Numbered from the stretch's first letter, positions 45,970 to 59,249 are shown. The stretch: 64,000 nt of DNA from Cryptomeria japonica (GCF_030272615.1 NC_081413.1:156301349-156365348), one strand, 5' to 3'. The notes: generated by a model from the sequence alone, not told the origin. Program-made: numbers and translations.

Positions 45970-48900
45970 ATGTCAAGTAATATGAGAGTGGAAGATAAAC
46001 TCGAAGGAGCCTCCAACTTCGTTTCCTGGAAGATACAAATCATTTCCAGTCTTGAAGAACTAGAATTAGAGTCTTACATAAAAGAAAATCTAGACATGCC
46101 AAATGATGAACTAGAGAAATCTACCTGGAAAAGGCGTAATAATAAAGCAAAGAAAATAATTATTGACTCAGTCAAAGATCATATTCTTCCATCTATAGCC
46201 AGACTGCCTAAAGCATATGAAGTATTTAAAACCATTAAAAATACATATGAAGTTAACAATGCGAGCAGAATGTTAACCTTGAAACAACAACTTTTAAACA
46301 TAAAGATGAATAAAGATGATACAATATCTACATACTTTTCAAGGATATCTGAAGTAAAAGACCAATTACAAACTATTGGAAATGAGGTAGATGATCAAGA
46401 AATCTCTCTCATAGCCCTAAGAGGATTGCCAATTTCATGGGAATCCTACATTCAATGTATTAGCAGAACACCCCCTTTACCCAAATTTGAACAACTTAAG
46501 AATGAGTGCATTCAAGAGGAATCTCGACTAATCTCAAGAGGATTAGGGCCAAATAAAGAAGGAGAAATCCAAGCACTTAATACAAATACCTTCAACAAAA
46601 AGAAAAAGTTCTCCAAATGGAAGAGAGGAAATAAAAACCATCAGAAAAGAGATATGTCTAAAATTCAGTGTTACAAATGTGACAAATATGGGCACACTCA
46701 CAAGAATTGTCCAGAAAGGAAGAAAACACAAGCTACTCTAGCTGAAGTCAAAGGAGAAAACTCACTTTTCTTCTTAGCCCTATCAAGCGAAATAAATACA
46801 AATAAAAACACTTGGATCATAGACAGTGGAGCATCAAGGCATATAACTGGATTCAGAAATCAGTTTGAAACACTTGACGGGCACTCAAGTGAAGAGGTTA
46901 CTATTGGAGATAACTCCACATATCCTGTGAAAGGAATTGGGACCTGTACAATCAAACTAAGAAATGGAGTATCTCTACAATTAAAGGATGTTTTGTTTGT
47001 ACTTGGAATAAAAATAAATCTAGTCTCAATCTCAGGCCTAACTGATCAAGGATATCGGGTTACCTTCAATGAAGATAAAGTTCTACTCTGGCCTAAAAAT
47101 ACAAATATAAAAAATGCCATAACAGTAGGTTCAAGAGATGGTAGCCTATACAAACTATGTAGTGATCAAAAGGAAGCACTAAATCTTGAAGTTTCAAATA
47201 ATAATAAATTATGCAACAAAAGATTAGGACACCTAAGATATAGTGCTCTGTCCAACATAAAGAAGATTACTTCAGGACTTCCCCAACTAAAATTTGAACA
47301 CACAGACATTTGCAAAGGATGTGCCTTGGGAAAGAATGTGAAAGTTTCTTTTCCCTCAAACGAGCACAAATCAAAAGTTATTTTAGAACTAATTCACTCG
47401 GACCTATGCAGTCCCATGTCAACACCATCCCTAACTGGATCCTTATACTACATAATCTTTGTTGATGACTAATCTCGAAAAACATGGATATATTTTCTAA
47501 AGTGCAAAGACTCAAATGAAGTAATATCTAAGTTCAAATAATTCAAGGCACTAGTAGAAAACCAGTCAAGGAAGAAAATTAAGGTGTTAAGATCCGACAA
47601 TGGGGGAGAATATACATCTGACAACTTCAAAGACTTTTGTAATTCTATTGAGATTAAGAGGGAGTATACTGTACCATATAATCCACAACAAAATGGAGTA
47701 GCAGAAAGAAAGAACAGAACCATAATTGAAGCAGCAAAAGCCATGATGCATGACCAAAACTTACACACTTCATTCTAGGCAGAAGCTTCAAATACAACAG
47801 TTACATTCAAAACAGATGTCCGCACTCAATTCTAGAAAACACAACTCCTGAAGAAGCTTTTACAGGGAACAAACCAGTCTTAAGTCATTTAAGGATATTT
47901 GGATGTCCCGTATATATACATGTTCCTAAAGAAAAGAGGACAAAACTAGAACCATCTGGAAAAAGAGGTATCTTCATTGGCTATAGTGAAAATACTAATG
48001 GATATCACATTTACTTTCTAGGGAAAAAATTTGTTGAGATAAGTAGAGATGTAAAGTTTGAAGAAAACACTACACTCAAAGAACCTGAGGATGATAACAT
48101 TACTAAAGAAGAAGAAGATCACATAATTGAGATTGAGAGGGAGAATATCATAGAAAATTCTGAACCGAACCTTCAGACATTGAGAGGGAGGACATCATAA
48201 GAGCTTCTGAACCTCTTGTTGATGAAAATATTGAAACACTCAATAACAAGAAAAGACCTCTATGGGCAAGGAAAACGATTGAAGAAAATAATGTAGAACC
48301 AAATGAAATTTCCAAAGAAAATAAGAGAACAAGAACTCTAAAATGTTATGCTACACTTCTAATCGAACTCACAAATTCTGAACCAACAAATGTCAGAGAA
48401 GCTTTATCAAAACAGGCTTGGAAAGATGCTATGGTTGAAGAATATCAATCTATACTAAAGAATGATGTTTGGGATATAGTGCCTAGACCAAAAGACAAAT
48501 CAGTTGTCTCATCCAAGTGGTTATTCAAGATCAAATATGCATCTGATGGCAGCATTGAAAAACATAAAGCTCGCTTTGTGGCCAGGGGATTCTCTCAGAA
48601 AGAAGGAATTGATTATGAAGAGACATTTGCCCCAGTTGCCCGGTATACGCCAGTAAGAACAATCATTGCAATTGCAACATCCAAAGGATGGAAAATTCAC
48701 CAAATGGACGTAAAGACTGCCTTCCTAAATGGTTCAATTGAATAAGAAGTATATATAGAACAACCAGAAGGATTCACCATACGTGATAAAAATTGCTATG
48801 TTTGTAAACTAAAGAAAGCTCTCTATAGTCTAAAACAAGCACCTAGGGCCTGGTATGCAAGGATAGACAACTATCTCTCCAAACTAGGGTACTCCAAGAA

Positions 48901-49906
48901 CCTAGCAGATCCCAACATCTACTTCAAGGCTTCAAATGGCAATATGATTATATTGGTCCTTTATGTGGATGATCTTTTGATAACAGGAGAGGATAATCTC
49001 ATTGTGAAATGTAAGCAAGATCTGACAGCAGAATTTGATATGAAGGATCTAGGGCTTCTACATTATTTTCTGGGATTAGAAGTATGACAGAAGAAAAACT
49101 ATATCTTCCTAAATCAAGGAAAGTACACCATAGATATTCTAACTAGATTTGGGATGATGGAGTGTAAGCCATTAGCTAAACCAATGGAAACTAATTTACA
49201 CAAGCTAAAAATTGAGGCAGAAGATTCAGAACCTACAAATCCCACACTCTACAGACAAATCGTCGGTTCACTCATGTATTTGTTAAATACTCGTCCTGAT
49301 ATCTGCTATGCTACAAATGTATTAAGTCACTTCATGTGTGAACCTAAGAAGATACATCTAATGGTTGTTAAACACATTCTAAGATATTTACAAGGCACAA
49401 TCGGACTTGGCTTAAAGTATGAAAATGTTGAGATTCAAATTGAAGGATATTCTAATTCTGATTGGGCCGGAAGTACCACTGACCGTAAAAGTACTACAGG
49501 GTGTTGCTTCAGTCTTGATTTTGCTATGATATCTTGGTTCAACAAAAAACAGTCAACAGTTGCACAAAGCTCCACCGAAGCAGAATATATGACAGCCTCC
49601 ATGGGAGCTCGTGAAGTGGTATGGCTAAGAAAGTTATTATTTGGATTATTTGGAAAAACTCTGAATTCAACCATAATTCACTGTGATAATCAGAGTTGTA
49701 TCAAGCTCTCAGTAAATCTAGTTTTTCACAATCGATCCAAACATATTGAGATCCCTTATCACTACATAAGAGATATGGTAGATCGAAACATCATAAAACT
49801 AGTGTACATCAGTACTGAAGAACAAAATGTTGATATCTTCACCAAGCCACTTGCAAGATTGAAGATAGAATACTTCAGAAGTAAACTTGGTATGACTAGA
49901 TTATAA
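45970..49906 (+). pseudogene. Copia gag-pol polyprotein, interrupted
   Basis: From ATG 45970 the frame gives a UBN2-type Gag (KLEGASNFVSWK), a CX2CX4HX4C zinc knuckle (46669-46710), protease DSGA (WIIDSGASRHITG, near 46814), a GAG-pre-integrase HHCC region, and integrase start (HSDLCSP). The first premature stop is TAA at 47470. Integrase continues (RSDNGGEY, YNPQQNGVAERKNR, 47584-47778). After a frameshift, RT runs from 48431 (KWLFKIKYASDG; YVDDLLI near 48965) through RNase H (CCFSLDFAMISWFNKKQSTV; STEAEYM) to a normal C-terminus (VDIFTKPLARLKIEYFRSKLGM) and TAA at 49904-49906. Stops also lie at about 47538, 47776, 48743 and 49087. Domain order (INT before RT) is diagnostic of copia. Confidence 0.92.
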
Positions 49907-50299
49907 TTGAGATTATTAGGATGAAATTCCTACCATGTGTAATTTGTTCATGAATAAATAAATAAAATGTATATTGCAATATTCTAACTGTGTTCAAGAA
50001 GATGACGATCTTCTTATGTTTAAGGTTACTATTTCAAGGTGACGATCTTGGCAATAGTTGACCAAGTATCAAGATTGACTACATTAAGTTGTTGTCCTAG
50101 ACTATGCCAGATATCTTGATCCTAAAGTATGTGATCATCTCACGATTGACTTCTTAAGTGATTGTCCCAGACTGAGCCGGATATCATGATATTGAGTTTA
50201 TGACAAGACTATATTAAATGTTGTCCCAAAATGTGTCGGAAGTCATGACAGAATATGCTCCCAATAAAATTACTTAGATCCACTCCTGCTAAGAGGGAG
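49907..50299 (+). repeat. 3' untranslated region with degenerate repeats and polypurine tract
   Basis: Worn units of about 60-75 bp share TTGTCC(T/C)AGACT..GCC(A/G)GATATC.TGAT, with clear copies near 50090-50125 and 50160-50195 and a weaker one near 50220-50250. AAGAGGGAG at 50291-50299 is the polypurine tract before the 3' LTR. Confidence 0.7.
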
Positions 50300-50607
50300 T
50301 GTTAAGATATAGCCCTCGTGAATCTAATTGATGGTAAATCGGTTATTTTATATATATCATGCCCATGTGATTCACGATCGCATTATATTAACGGAGCATG
50401 TAGTTTGGAAATTAAACATAAACAAACTAATTGTTATGAATGGTTGCCTCCGTAGGGGCATGTCTGCCACGTATGGACATGTCCCTATGCAAGCAACCTT
50501 TCCTCTCGTATTTAAAAACCAGATTCAATGATGGAGACGATCAATAACTTACGACAATCAGTCTTCCAGAATCGCTGTCATTATTCTTCAATCCATATTT
50601 CACAACA
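50300..50607 (+). mobile_element. 3' LTR of the copia element
   Basis: It is 308 bp and matches 45530-45850 except for scattered substitutions and the loss of 13 bases at the palindrome centre. It ends TTTCACAACA, followed by the TGCAG target copy. Confidence 0.92.
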
Positions 50608-50977
50608 TGCAGGCATCCGTGGTGACTTCAACCCCCAACAACATCAAACCCGCATCGAAGGCATTTGTGGCATTGCTTGCAATCCCGCGCAGGAGGTAGA
50701 TTCTTCACCTTAATTTCATGTTGCAAAAAATATACCATTCAAGAGATTCTACAACTTTTGCTTGCTTTTATACATGCTAGCTATGCCTGCATTCTTGTGG
50801 GATATTGACCAATTGTGGAGGCAACTCTTGGAGTATGAGAGATTCCTTTTTTATGCAAAAGATGTTAAGAAATGAGACATGTGGTGGTTAATTGCCCTAG
50901 TTTTTAATGCAAATTGGTCAATCTCGTATTCATATTGATTATCCAATCTCAGGCCGGGATTGCCCTAGTTTTTAATG
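50608..50977. other. Flanking DNA, no recognised gene
   Basis: 50612-50700 is an open stretch reading GDFNPQQHQTRIEGICGIA-like text that could be an old exon (it ends GCGCAG before GAGGTAG), but I cannot name it. A GCATTG..TGCAATCCC..GCGCAG phrase at 50668-50695 resembles the sequence just left of the copia insertion (45511-45529). The rest holds nothing recognisable. Confidence 0.3.
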
Positions 50978-51472
50978 CTTTGATGGATGTCCATACCCTG
51001 TTCCAAAGCTCCCATCTGACAAAATTCCTCTCTCTTTTATGCTTTGATGGATGTCCATACCCTGTTCCAAAGCTCCCATTTTGGCACAGGCTGGGAGTAC
51101 GCTGGCAAATGTAACTTGATTAGGTTGGAAACCGGTTTGTTGCATATGGTGAAACAGTGTAATTGCCTCTTGAGGACACCCATGTCTTCTGTATGCTGCA
51201 ATAATCATATTCCATGAGACACTATCTCATTCTCTCATGCGGTCAAAGATTTTTCTAGCATCCACCAAACTTCCACACTTGCCATACAAGTAAATAAGCT
51301 TATTACGATAAGTTAAGCATGTAGCGAAGGCAAATCGCCTATGGGCGATGAAAGAGTGGACATTTTTCCATTGTGAAAGTGCGTTATTGACAATAGAGGT
51401 CTTAAAAAATGTAGAATTGCCTACAGGCGATTTGTGTGTAGTCAGCAGAATGTGCAGCGCTTCCCTCAACAT
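50978..51472 (-). pseudogene. Pentatricopeptide repeat (PPR) protein fragment
   Basis: On the minus strand one frame from 51472 reads two to three PPR motifs of the PLS type (FATCLTYRNKLIYLYGKCGS; WNMIIAAYRRHGCPQEAITL; NQVTFASVLPACAKMGALEQ). PPR proteins bind organellar RNA in sequence-specific fashion, often for editing. A single in-frame TGA separates DRMRE from DSVSWN, which fits an Arg CGA-to-TGA change. Toward the 3' end a 62-bp tandem duplication (units at about 50978 and 51040, sharing TTTGATGGATGTCCATACCC) scrambles the frame. Full PPR genes of this class exceed 500 codons, so this is a truncated pseudogene. Confidence 0.85.
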
Positions 51473-52748
51473 AATGTTGTAAGATTTAGATGGGTAGTGA
51501 ATGACAAGGGCATTTTATGACTGTAAGTGGTGTAGGGTTTTTCAGTCTACGCCTACCATAATGACATTACCAGTGGCAAACCTGGAGCGTCCCTTGATGC
51601 AGATATGATAGTAGACAATCAAACTTTTCAACTTCATTTTATTTTTGAAGGTGTTCATACACAATTTTGTGCTATATCTTCTTTCATAGAATGAAGTTGA
51701 ATTGCAAATGAAGAAAAATAATAGCAGTTCAAAAAATCTATGAAGAAAAAGGAACTAAAGAAATGCAATGATCAACTCCAAAGAGATCAAACCACTACTA
51801 ACAAAATTGAGAGTCTAAAATATGATAGGGAATAGTGTGAGCTGTCCTGAAATAAAATATTTTATTTTCAATTTCAACTAAAACATAATTACTCGGCCAT
51901 TTAATGTTATTAATAAATGTTTAATTTATGAAAGAGATAAATGGTTGGCCACAAGTACATGAGTTACTAAATGCACACAAATAAGTGAAGTTGATATTCA
52001 AAACTATCTACAATGAATTCAATTCTTGTCCATTACTCATTTATGTTTGCAATAAGCATCTTTCTTGGTTTTTCTTAATCTTTATTCATAGTTATGTGCA
52101 TATTTCACATTCTATAATTAGGATATCAATTGCTATGGCTGAACACTAGCATGATGTTTGTGTTGTGGTATAGATGCGTGGAAACATAATTATGGGATTG
52201 TTATATTATAGAGATCATAAATCTAGATATCGCATATTAGTTCTAGCTCTTCTTGGATATGGTATCAAAGTTGACATACAGTCATAAAGCCATTATTAGC
52301 AGATCTATCCATTTCTAGTAAAGAGAATTGAGAAAGTCATTTTGATATTGAGAGTTTCTTATCTATTTACCTATTGATCATTATTAAGCCATAATATTTA
52401 GGTCTATTTATCTCTCTTACAAAACCCCTGTAAGTGTCCTAGATTGTCCCTACTACTCACTCTTCAATGAAATAGTGGAGTTCTAAAGATTTGTTGCACA
52501 AGATGGTGTTGAACGTATCAACAAGGCTAGCATGGAAGGCATGTTCAAGCTTCCACTTGTACAACTGACAACAAATGATTTGTTGATAGAAGAAATTCTT
52601 GAAATAGGGATACAATCGAAAGACAAGTAAGTACATACAAACCTCCTTAGTTGAAAGTAAAATCTGTGTATAAAAAGAGTACATTGAATCCCAATCCATC
52701 AAAGAATTTTATTACCAGGTCTACATTAAGCACATTGTTGTTCCTAGA
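51473..52748. other. No recognised gene; a primer-binding-like site at 52259
   Basis: The stretch is AT-rich and has no frame above 82 codons that resembles a known protein. TATGGTATCAAAGTTGA at 52258-52274 is close to the tRNA-iMet primer site TGGTATCAGAGC. It could be the PBS of a copia element or of the caulimovirid-like fragment that follows. Confidence 0.35.
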
Positions 52749-53600
52749 ATGAAAGCAATTGAGTTAACTTTAGAATATGACCCCCAACAAACTTTCCAGA
52801 CCAAAATGTTATCTGCATTCCCTCCTGAAGAGATTGAATATATTAGGAGACACACAGATGTTAATTTTGTGCATTTTGGTGCTATTCAAGTCACAAAAGG
52901 GTCATGTATTCCTGAAAATTTAGACTTGTATCATATCTTGCACTCTATGACTATCATCAAGTTGACTATAATAATGCTTGTCAATTTTCTAGTTTATCTA
53001 GATTGACCAAAAACTCTGTGTTTTACCTTTTCCCAAAATCTTAGTGCTCATGCAAGAGACAAATAAGTATGGTTCTTTAAATTGTTTGTGGGGGGGGGGG
53101 GGGGGGGGGGTTAGTTCTCTTTATGGGTTGAAAATGTTTGGAAAATTCAGATATGTCAAAAAAATTATAGATGATATAGATGATTTTTGTACAAAAAACT
53201 TATCTTTGAAAGATTCAGTTGTTGTTATCCATAACAATGTATAGAAGATTGGTAATATTGTTGTAGCTAAACATAATAGTTTGAAGTACACCAAGCTGTC
53301 TTTAGAACAACTCAAAACTTACTTTGAACAAATATTAAATAATTTACAAAAACCAGGAGATGATATTCAAACTGTACCCAACTATGTCTAGCCATCTAAA
53401 CTACAACATACCTTTGTCATTAGTACATTTGATAGAATAGATAAATCTTTGAATGAGTTATCAACATCGTTAGATTGTCTTGTTAATTAGGATTAGAAGC
53501 CTGAATGCATAGCTCTTGTCATCCTTAAATTTCCACAATCCTGTGAAAAGAGGGCCAAGAAATCTATTGATTTCCTTATGATGATGAGAACTACCTATTC
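52749..53600 (+). pseudogene. Possible endogenous caulimovirid fragment (movement-protein-like)
   Basis: The first frame (52749-53006) includes FVHFGAIQV, which resembles the conserved start of the 30K-type movement protein core of Caulimoviridae. After a frameshift near 52925, text like ALYD...NNAC and FYLFPK follows, in the order expected for that core. The continuation (53120-53600) is full of stops. A tRNA-iMet-like site lies about 480 bp upstream, as it would in a caulimovirid genome. The match is by eye and weak. It is a broken remnant with no intact gene. A copia or unknown host origin remains possible. Confidence 0.35.
53090..53110 (+). repeat. Run of 21 G
   Basis: An uninterrupted homopolymer; such runs are prone to slippage and sequencing error, so the exact length is uncertain. 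G-rich strand faces +. Confidence 0.9.
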
Positions 53601-54972
53601 CATACAACCCTAGTATCTTGACATTGATAATGTTGAATACCCCTGTCAACTGCTACAATCTAGATTGTTTATCCAAATTGACCAAAAACTCTATCTAGGT
53701 CAGCCTCAAATGCATTCATCGCTATAAATAAAATAATTCAGGATGCCTCATGTGATTGAAGTATGCCTCATGTGATTGATGAATGCATTTGAGGCCAACC
53801 TGTGTAGAACGGTGGATTAACAAAGCAACTACAAGAAATATTACTTCTGGGTACTTCTAACTTTAAAACAGTCTTTCTAAATATCAAATGATGAAGGAAT
53901 CCACAATCAATTTCAATTTGTGAGGCCTCTAACCCCAAAAGCCCCAAATTTTCATCAAAAAGCCCTAAAATCTAGGGTTTCTCCAATCTCCCACGTCCAT
54001 TTTACAACTTTCAGGACAATTTGACAACTTTTGCATTTTTTTAGTTTCAAAAGCCATTATTGGCTTTAGGATCTCATGATCGATTTTATTGAATTTGTTT
54101 GATGTTGGACACTCCTCCTTGGTTTCAAAGGTCTTCAAATTTGAATTTGTTTGCCTTGGTGCACCCGCACCACAAATACCTTGTTGTAGTTTCAAAGGGT
54201 GGAAAAAAAAAAAGCATTTTATTTATCGTCCTAATAGACCATCCATCATAACAATTATTACCAATATTGATGTGTGTGTTGCAAACAAAGTTCTAGAGGA
54301 AGGCTCTTTCTATTGTAATACCAAGTGAGTGTTCATAGACCTTCTATAGGGTCCTCCTAGCCTAGAGTTAGGAGTTAGAAGCCTACATACATTGATTTGG
54401 CCTTGTGGCCATCAATGATTGCTCACCCAATAGGACAAGTCTTGAGACTGACAATTTTGGAAGTGTGGCATTGTTGAGAGCCAACACTTATGTGTAAACC
54501 TCGTCTTCACGTATTATGATTAGTTGCCATATTGATAATTGACCCTATCCGCATGGTGTTGGCTCAATTCATATTAGTGTGTTTTGTTGAAGAAACATGA
54601 TGTGAGAAGTTTGATGCAGAGGCAAGGGTAGAACAAAGTATTTCATATTAGGACAACAACCACATTGATTAGGCAAGTCAGACAAGGTCTCTCCAATTTT
54701 TAGGATACTGAATTCACATTACACACTCATGGATTACCCCAATTAGACATCAGTCAACTTAATATCTTATACAAGGATTGCATACCACAAAGCCATTAGA
54801 TATGTTTTGAGATGAAAAAGAAGAGTTAGATGGTTTTGGTTCAATGATGATAATTTCTATTTTCAAGTAATTTGATTTAGTATATTATACTGAAACGTGA
54901 TTTCATAACTAACATTTCAACTTCTATATAACTAGTTCTATAGCTCGATTTTCTTGCCTGTGAAGAAAGACC
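53601..54972. other. Spacer and possible CACTA 5' terminal region
   Basis: AACTACAAGAAATATT at about 53827 resembles the CACTACAAGAAA terminal sequence of CACTA elements and lies about 1.15 kb upstream of the transposase start. A shifted first base makes it doubtful. Two CATGTGATTGA phrases near 53748-53785 repeat, with an inverted AATGCATT.. phrase nearby. No gene is present. The 54540-54960 part is the probable 5' untranslated region of the transposase gene. Confidence 0.35.
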
Positions 54973-57900
54973 ATGTCAGACAATATCAACGAACAACAAA
55001 ATAAGGAGACAATTGCTAGATTGTGGTCTAAATTGAAAAGAAAAGGTGATGGAAAATGTTATTGTCCATGCAAAATTTGTAAGGGGTTAAAGACTAGAAG
55101 ACTTCTAATCAAAACAATGAAGAAACATTGTAGGTTGCATGGTCACATTGAAGGTGGACATGATTATCATCCATTGGTAAGTTTTTCATTATATCGTTTT
55201 AACAATTTATATACATAATAAATCACGTGATGATGAGATCATGATCACGGTTTATTTATGTTTATCAATTTTATATAGGTCGAGCACCCCAGAGCACATG
55301 GTATGGATCAACACAACCCTGAGAGTATGGTTTTCGAAGTGGATGAACATGGAGGTGTGAATATCGAAGCTGAAGATAATGATCCCATGGAAGATGACGA
55401 TCATGAACCAGAAAACACAATTGAAGATGATGGTACAAATACATTGATCCATGACTCATTTAGTACTCGTGCCGCTGATCATGATGATGAAGATGACCTT
55501 GATGTTGTTCACGATGTCCCTCTACTTGAGAAGGCATATGAGGCCCTTTACGAAGGCTCGTGAGCAACTCTTCTCTTCATTGTATTGTTGTTGGTGAACT
55601 TGAAGGTTATGAATGGTTTATCCAACATAACAATGTCACGTATGTTAAGGTATGTCATATATGTCATAATAAATTGTGAATCATGTTGTACCATTAATAT
55701 TCTTTATATTAACAAATTATCTTTTTTGGCTGTAGATTGATAGGTGAGTTTTTGTTACCACCATCAAATATTCTACCTCAGTCATACCTAGAATTATCTG
55801 TCGTTATGAAAGATATTAGAATGGAGTATCAAGCAACAGATGCTTGTCCCAATGATCATATTCTATATCACAAACAACATGAATTTCAAATTGAATGCCC
55901 TGAATGTCATATCAATAGATATTGAACATATCAAATAACAAAAAGGGTTCCTCGCAAGGTTCTTCGCTATATTCTCATTATTCCACATATGCAACAATTA
56001 TTCAAGTGCACTAGCTTGGCACAATTTATGGATTACCATGCATGCAATAGAAGTCGAGATGGCATTATTCAAATGCCTATGGATGGTTCAACATTTATGG
56101 ACATAGAGGAAAAGTGGCCACACTTTAAAGAAGAACCTCGTAATCTCAGGTTTCATTAGCAGCGGACGGTGTCAATCCATTTGGAGAGATGAGATCTGTT
56201 TACTCAGTGTGGCCTATTTTTGTTATCAACAATAATATTCCTCCATGGATGTCAATAAAGAGGGAGCACATAATGTTGGCAATGATTGTTCCAGGTATTT
56301 TATCATTTAAATATAGTCGTCTAAATTTAATTATAAATATTGCAGTAAAATGGTCATAATAATTATGTAATGTTTTTGTTCATTCGACTAGGTAAGTACC
56401 AAGTTAAAGATATGAATGTATATATCGAGCCTCTTATCGACGAGTTGCTGGAGTTATGGAATGGTGTCACTATGTATGACATCTCTAGACCAATAGGACA
56501 AAGACAATTTCAATTCCATGCGATGCTTCTATGGACAATACACGATGCCCCAGGGCGAACACATTTTTGTGGTATGTTATAGTGTTTAAGTTGTGCATGA
56601 ACATTATAATTCAAAAAAATATCATATTTAATCCAATTATACATTACTTGTAGGTCTTCAAACAAAGGGAAAATTTGCATGTTCTGTTTGTGGTCCAAAG
56701 ATGAAATCTCGTCATTCAAAAAGTTTAGGAAAGCAGGTGTTTGATGAGTATAGGCACTTTCTCCACAAAAATCATCAGTATCGAAATACTAAAAAACATC
56801 TTTTCAATGGGAAAGAATAGAATACATCAAAGCCATGAAGAATGACACCTCACATGTGGAAGTCGGAATATAATAGAATTAATCGTCAAGGTAATGCCAT
56901 TCCATCTATTGGTTTGTCATAAAACATCTTTTCTATTTTGTTTGGTTTACTGATGATATGATTGATGATCATGAAGGTCGTGAAGGCATAAACGACCACC
57001 TTCCTAAGGGACTAAAAAGTTATCCTCGACAATTTAGTAGGTTGCCCTACTATGAGCAGTTACAAATTGTTCATTTGTTTGATAGTATGCATATTGGAAA
57101 GAATATAACAGAGACAATATGGAAAATATTGGATGGAAGGCGTGACAAAGAAAAAATTATCAAAATATGTAGTGACATTCAGGATTCCAATCATGCAATG
57201 ATAAATGTCATTCAATCAAATAGCCATGGAGACCAGATTAATATAAGTGAGATTCCTTGGTTATTAATGGACTGACAAAGCAATGTTATAAAAGAAGTCA
57301 TACGAAAAATTCAATTTCCCACAAGATTTGCTACGAACATAAACAATCTCATATCAAAGAAAAGTGAATTTGGGCCAGGGATGAAAACGCATGATTGGCA
57401 TACCTTCATTAAGGTAATTCATGTTCTTGTGTTTTTAGTATGTATTTAAGTACTGCGTGTACGTGTACTTTTCATTGTATTATGTTACAAAAAAATGAAA
57501 AGATAATTTTATAATTGTTGCAGTACGTTCTACCTCTATCTCTCCCAGACGACTTCGACAATAATGTCAAGCAAGTCATATATGATCTTGGAAAATACAT
57601 GAGGTAAGTAGTGATATTTGTTCAGTTCGTTGTATAGATATTATATTTGTGATTTGTTTTACTTGTTATGTAATATTTTTTTTTGCGTCTTGAATACCTT
57701 GTAGGTGGTTGTCATGTAAAGAAATCCATAAAGGTGATATAAAATATTGGAAGAGAAAAATTCCTCATTTAATGTGTGAAATGCAAAAGTGTCTACCTCC
57801 AGCTTTTTTCAATGCACAAGAACACTACCTCATACACCAAGTTGAGGAGATTGAATTGTGTGGACCTGTACACACTAGGTCAATGTGGATGGTTGAGAGA

Positions 57901-59060
57901 CACTTGAAATTTTTGAAGGCTTTGGTTTGACAAAGAGCACATCCTGAGGGTTCTATGGTGGAGGGATATATGGTATACCAGACTATGGTGTACAATTATG
58001 AATATCTTCCTAAGTTTGCAACAAAGATCCACATGGATCGCATTTGGGATCCCAACAACATTAACAAATTCAAAGGGGAGTACTTGACGGGGAAAGATAG
58101 ATTGAGGAAAGTGAGGTAATTATAAGATGTTATTGTAGTTAATTAATTCTTAATCTTCAAAATAAATCGATTGTAAGACGTCTATTTATTTTTTGTACAG
58201 TTGGTCGAGAGTGGGATGCACTACATTTGTATATTGCAAACAATCTTGATTGGATGACGGTATGGATTGAATGTTGTCAACATTCTGGACGCATGTTAAC
58301 ATGGGAAGGTGTGGCTTCATTGGTTAAAGAAGCACATTGCAATGGAGATTTCAATGTTATGCAAAGGGAAATTGCTTTAGCATATCGTTTAAGAGATAAA
58401 CAAGTACGTATAAATTTATTAATCACCCATATGTTTATCAACTAACAATGCAATAAATTTTACATGTTTGACATATCGCAGGTCAAACACCACAACGCTA
58501 TGTGCTACAATGGTAATAAATTTCGCATAAAAAAATTGGATGACATGAAGAAAACTTGTGATTCTAGCATCACTGCAGTCTTTGAGGTGACAAATATTTC
58601 ATCGAGAAATGACATACATCCTCAACAGTCTCAAAATCGATCCTATGGCATTTTGAATGATATACTTGAGTGTGACTTTAATTCCTTCAAATTAGTTTTG
58701 TTCGTCGTCAAATGGTACAGGCTACGATTGAATAAAAATGATCCCGATAGAACTGTTATTGAACATGATAATGGTTTTATAATGCTAAATACAAGGTCAT
58801 TTGAACTAGTTGGGGATGAGCCCTATGTTCTTCCAAGCCAATGTGAGCAAGTATTTTACTCAGAGGTTCCACATAAACCGGGTTGGTCATTTGTTGTTAG
58901 ACATGATCCAAGAGGAAGGCCGATAAAGTATAATGTGATGGAAGAAGAAGATACTGAAGAAGAAGATATCGAAGAAGTAGAAGATGAAGTGGATGATGAT
59001 CACGATCGACAATTTCTCAATGATGATGAAGAAGAAGAAGAAGAAGAAGAAGAAGAAGAA

Positions 59061-59094
<34 letters not shown>

Positions 59095-59249
59095 GTGATG
59101 GTGATGGTGATGGTGATGGTGATGGTGATGGTGATGATGGTGATGGTGATGATGGTGATGATGATGGCGAAGATGACGACGATGATGACGACGACGACGA
59201 CGACGATGTTGGCGATGATGACCTTGATGTTCATGATGATGAAGAATGA
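54973..59249 (+). pseudogene. CACTA (En/Spm) TNP2-like transposase gene, multi-exon, decayed
   Basis: Exon 1 (54973-55176) has the transposase-associated domain (CYCPCKICKG, then histidine-rich HCRLHGHIEGGHDYH). It is followed by an acidic exon from 55279, Transposase_21 text (HACPNDHILYH-like ACPNDHILYH; MSIKREHIMLAMIVPG; FACSVCGPK) through 57275, then DUF4218 (SRLPYYEQLQIVHLFDSMHIGKN; RWLSCKEIHKG) and DUF4216 (58464 on; LVLFVVKWYRL). The end is a long acidic tail. Introns with GT...AG borders keep the frame at several junctions (55177/55278; 56295/56391; 56572/56653). In-frame stops at about 55561, 55923, 56157, 56818, 57273 and 57928 kill it. Most fit C-to-T or G-to-A changes. TNP2 would cut and join element ends. 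Confidence 0.88.
59030..59245 (+). repeat. GAA/GAT/GGT/GAC trinucleotide tract encoding an acidic tail
   Basis: Blocks of GAA, then GAT, then GGTGAT, then GAC encode Glu and Asp runs (with Gly-Asp alternation) at the C-terminus of the DUF4216 exon. In-phase trinucleotide expansion keeps the frame open to TGA at 59247. Confidence 0.95.

Larger units (their letters stand above)
45530..50607 (+). mobile_element. Complete Ty1/copia retrotransposon, 5.1 kb, inactive
   Basis: LTRs at 45530-45850 and 50300-50607, a tRNA-iMet primer binding site, gag-pol and a polypurine tract are all present in order. Flanks CGCAG (45525-45529) and TGCAG (50608-50612) match 4 of 5 bases, the mismatch being a C-to-T change at a CpG. 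The polyprotein is broken by several stops and a frameshift. Confidence 0.93.

Noticed and set aside
53826-53842. CACTA-like terminus (AACTACAAGAAATATT)
   Set aside because: The first base differs from CACTA, and no inverted partner lies within the window because the element runs off the right edge; kept only as a weak note in the spacer entry.
58887-59234. Minus-strand frame of isoleucine, valine and phenylalanine runs
   Set aside because: It is the complement of the GAA/GAT tract that encodes the acidic tail of the transposase.
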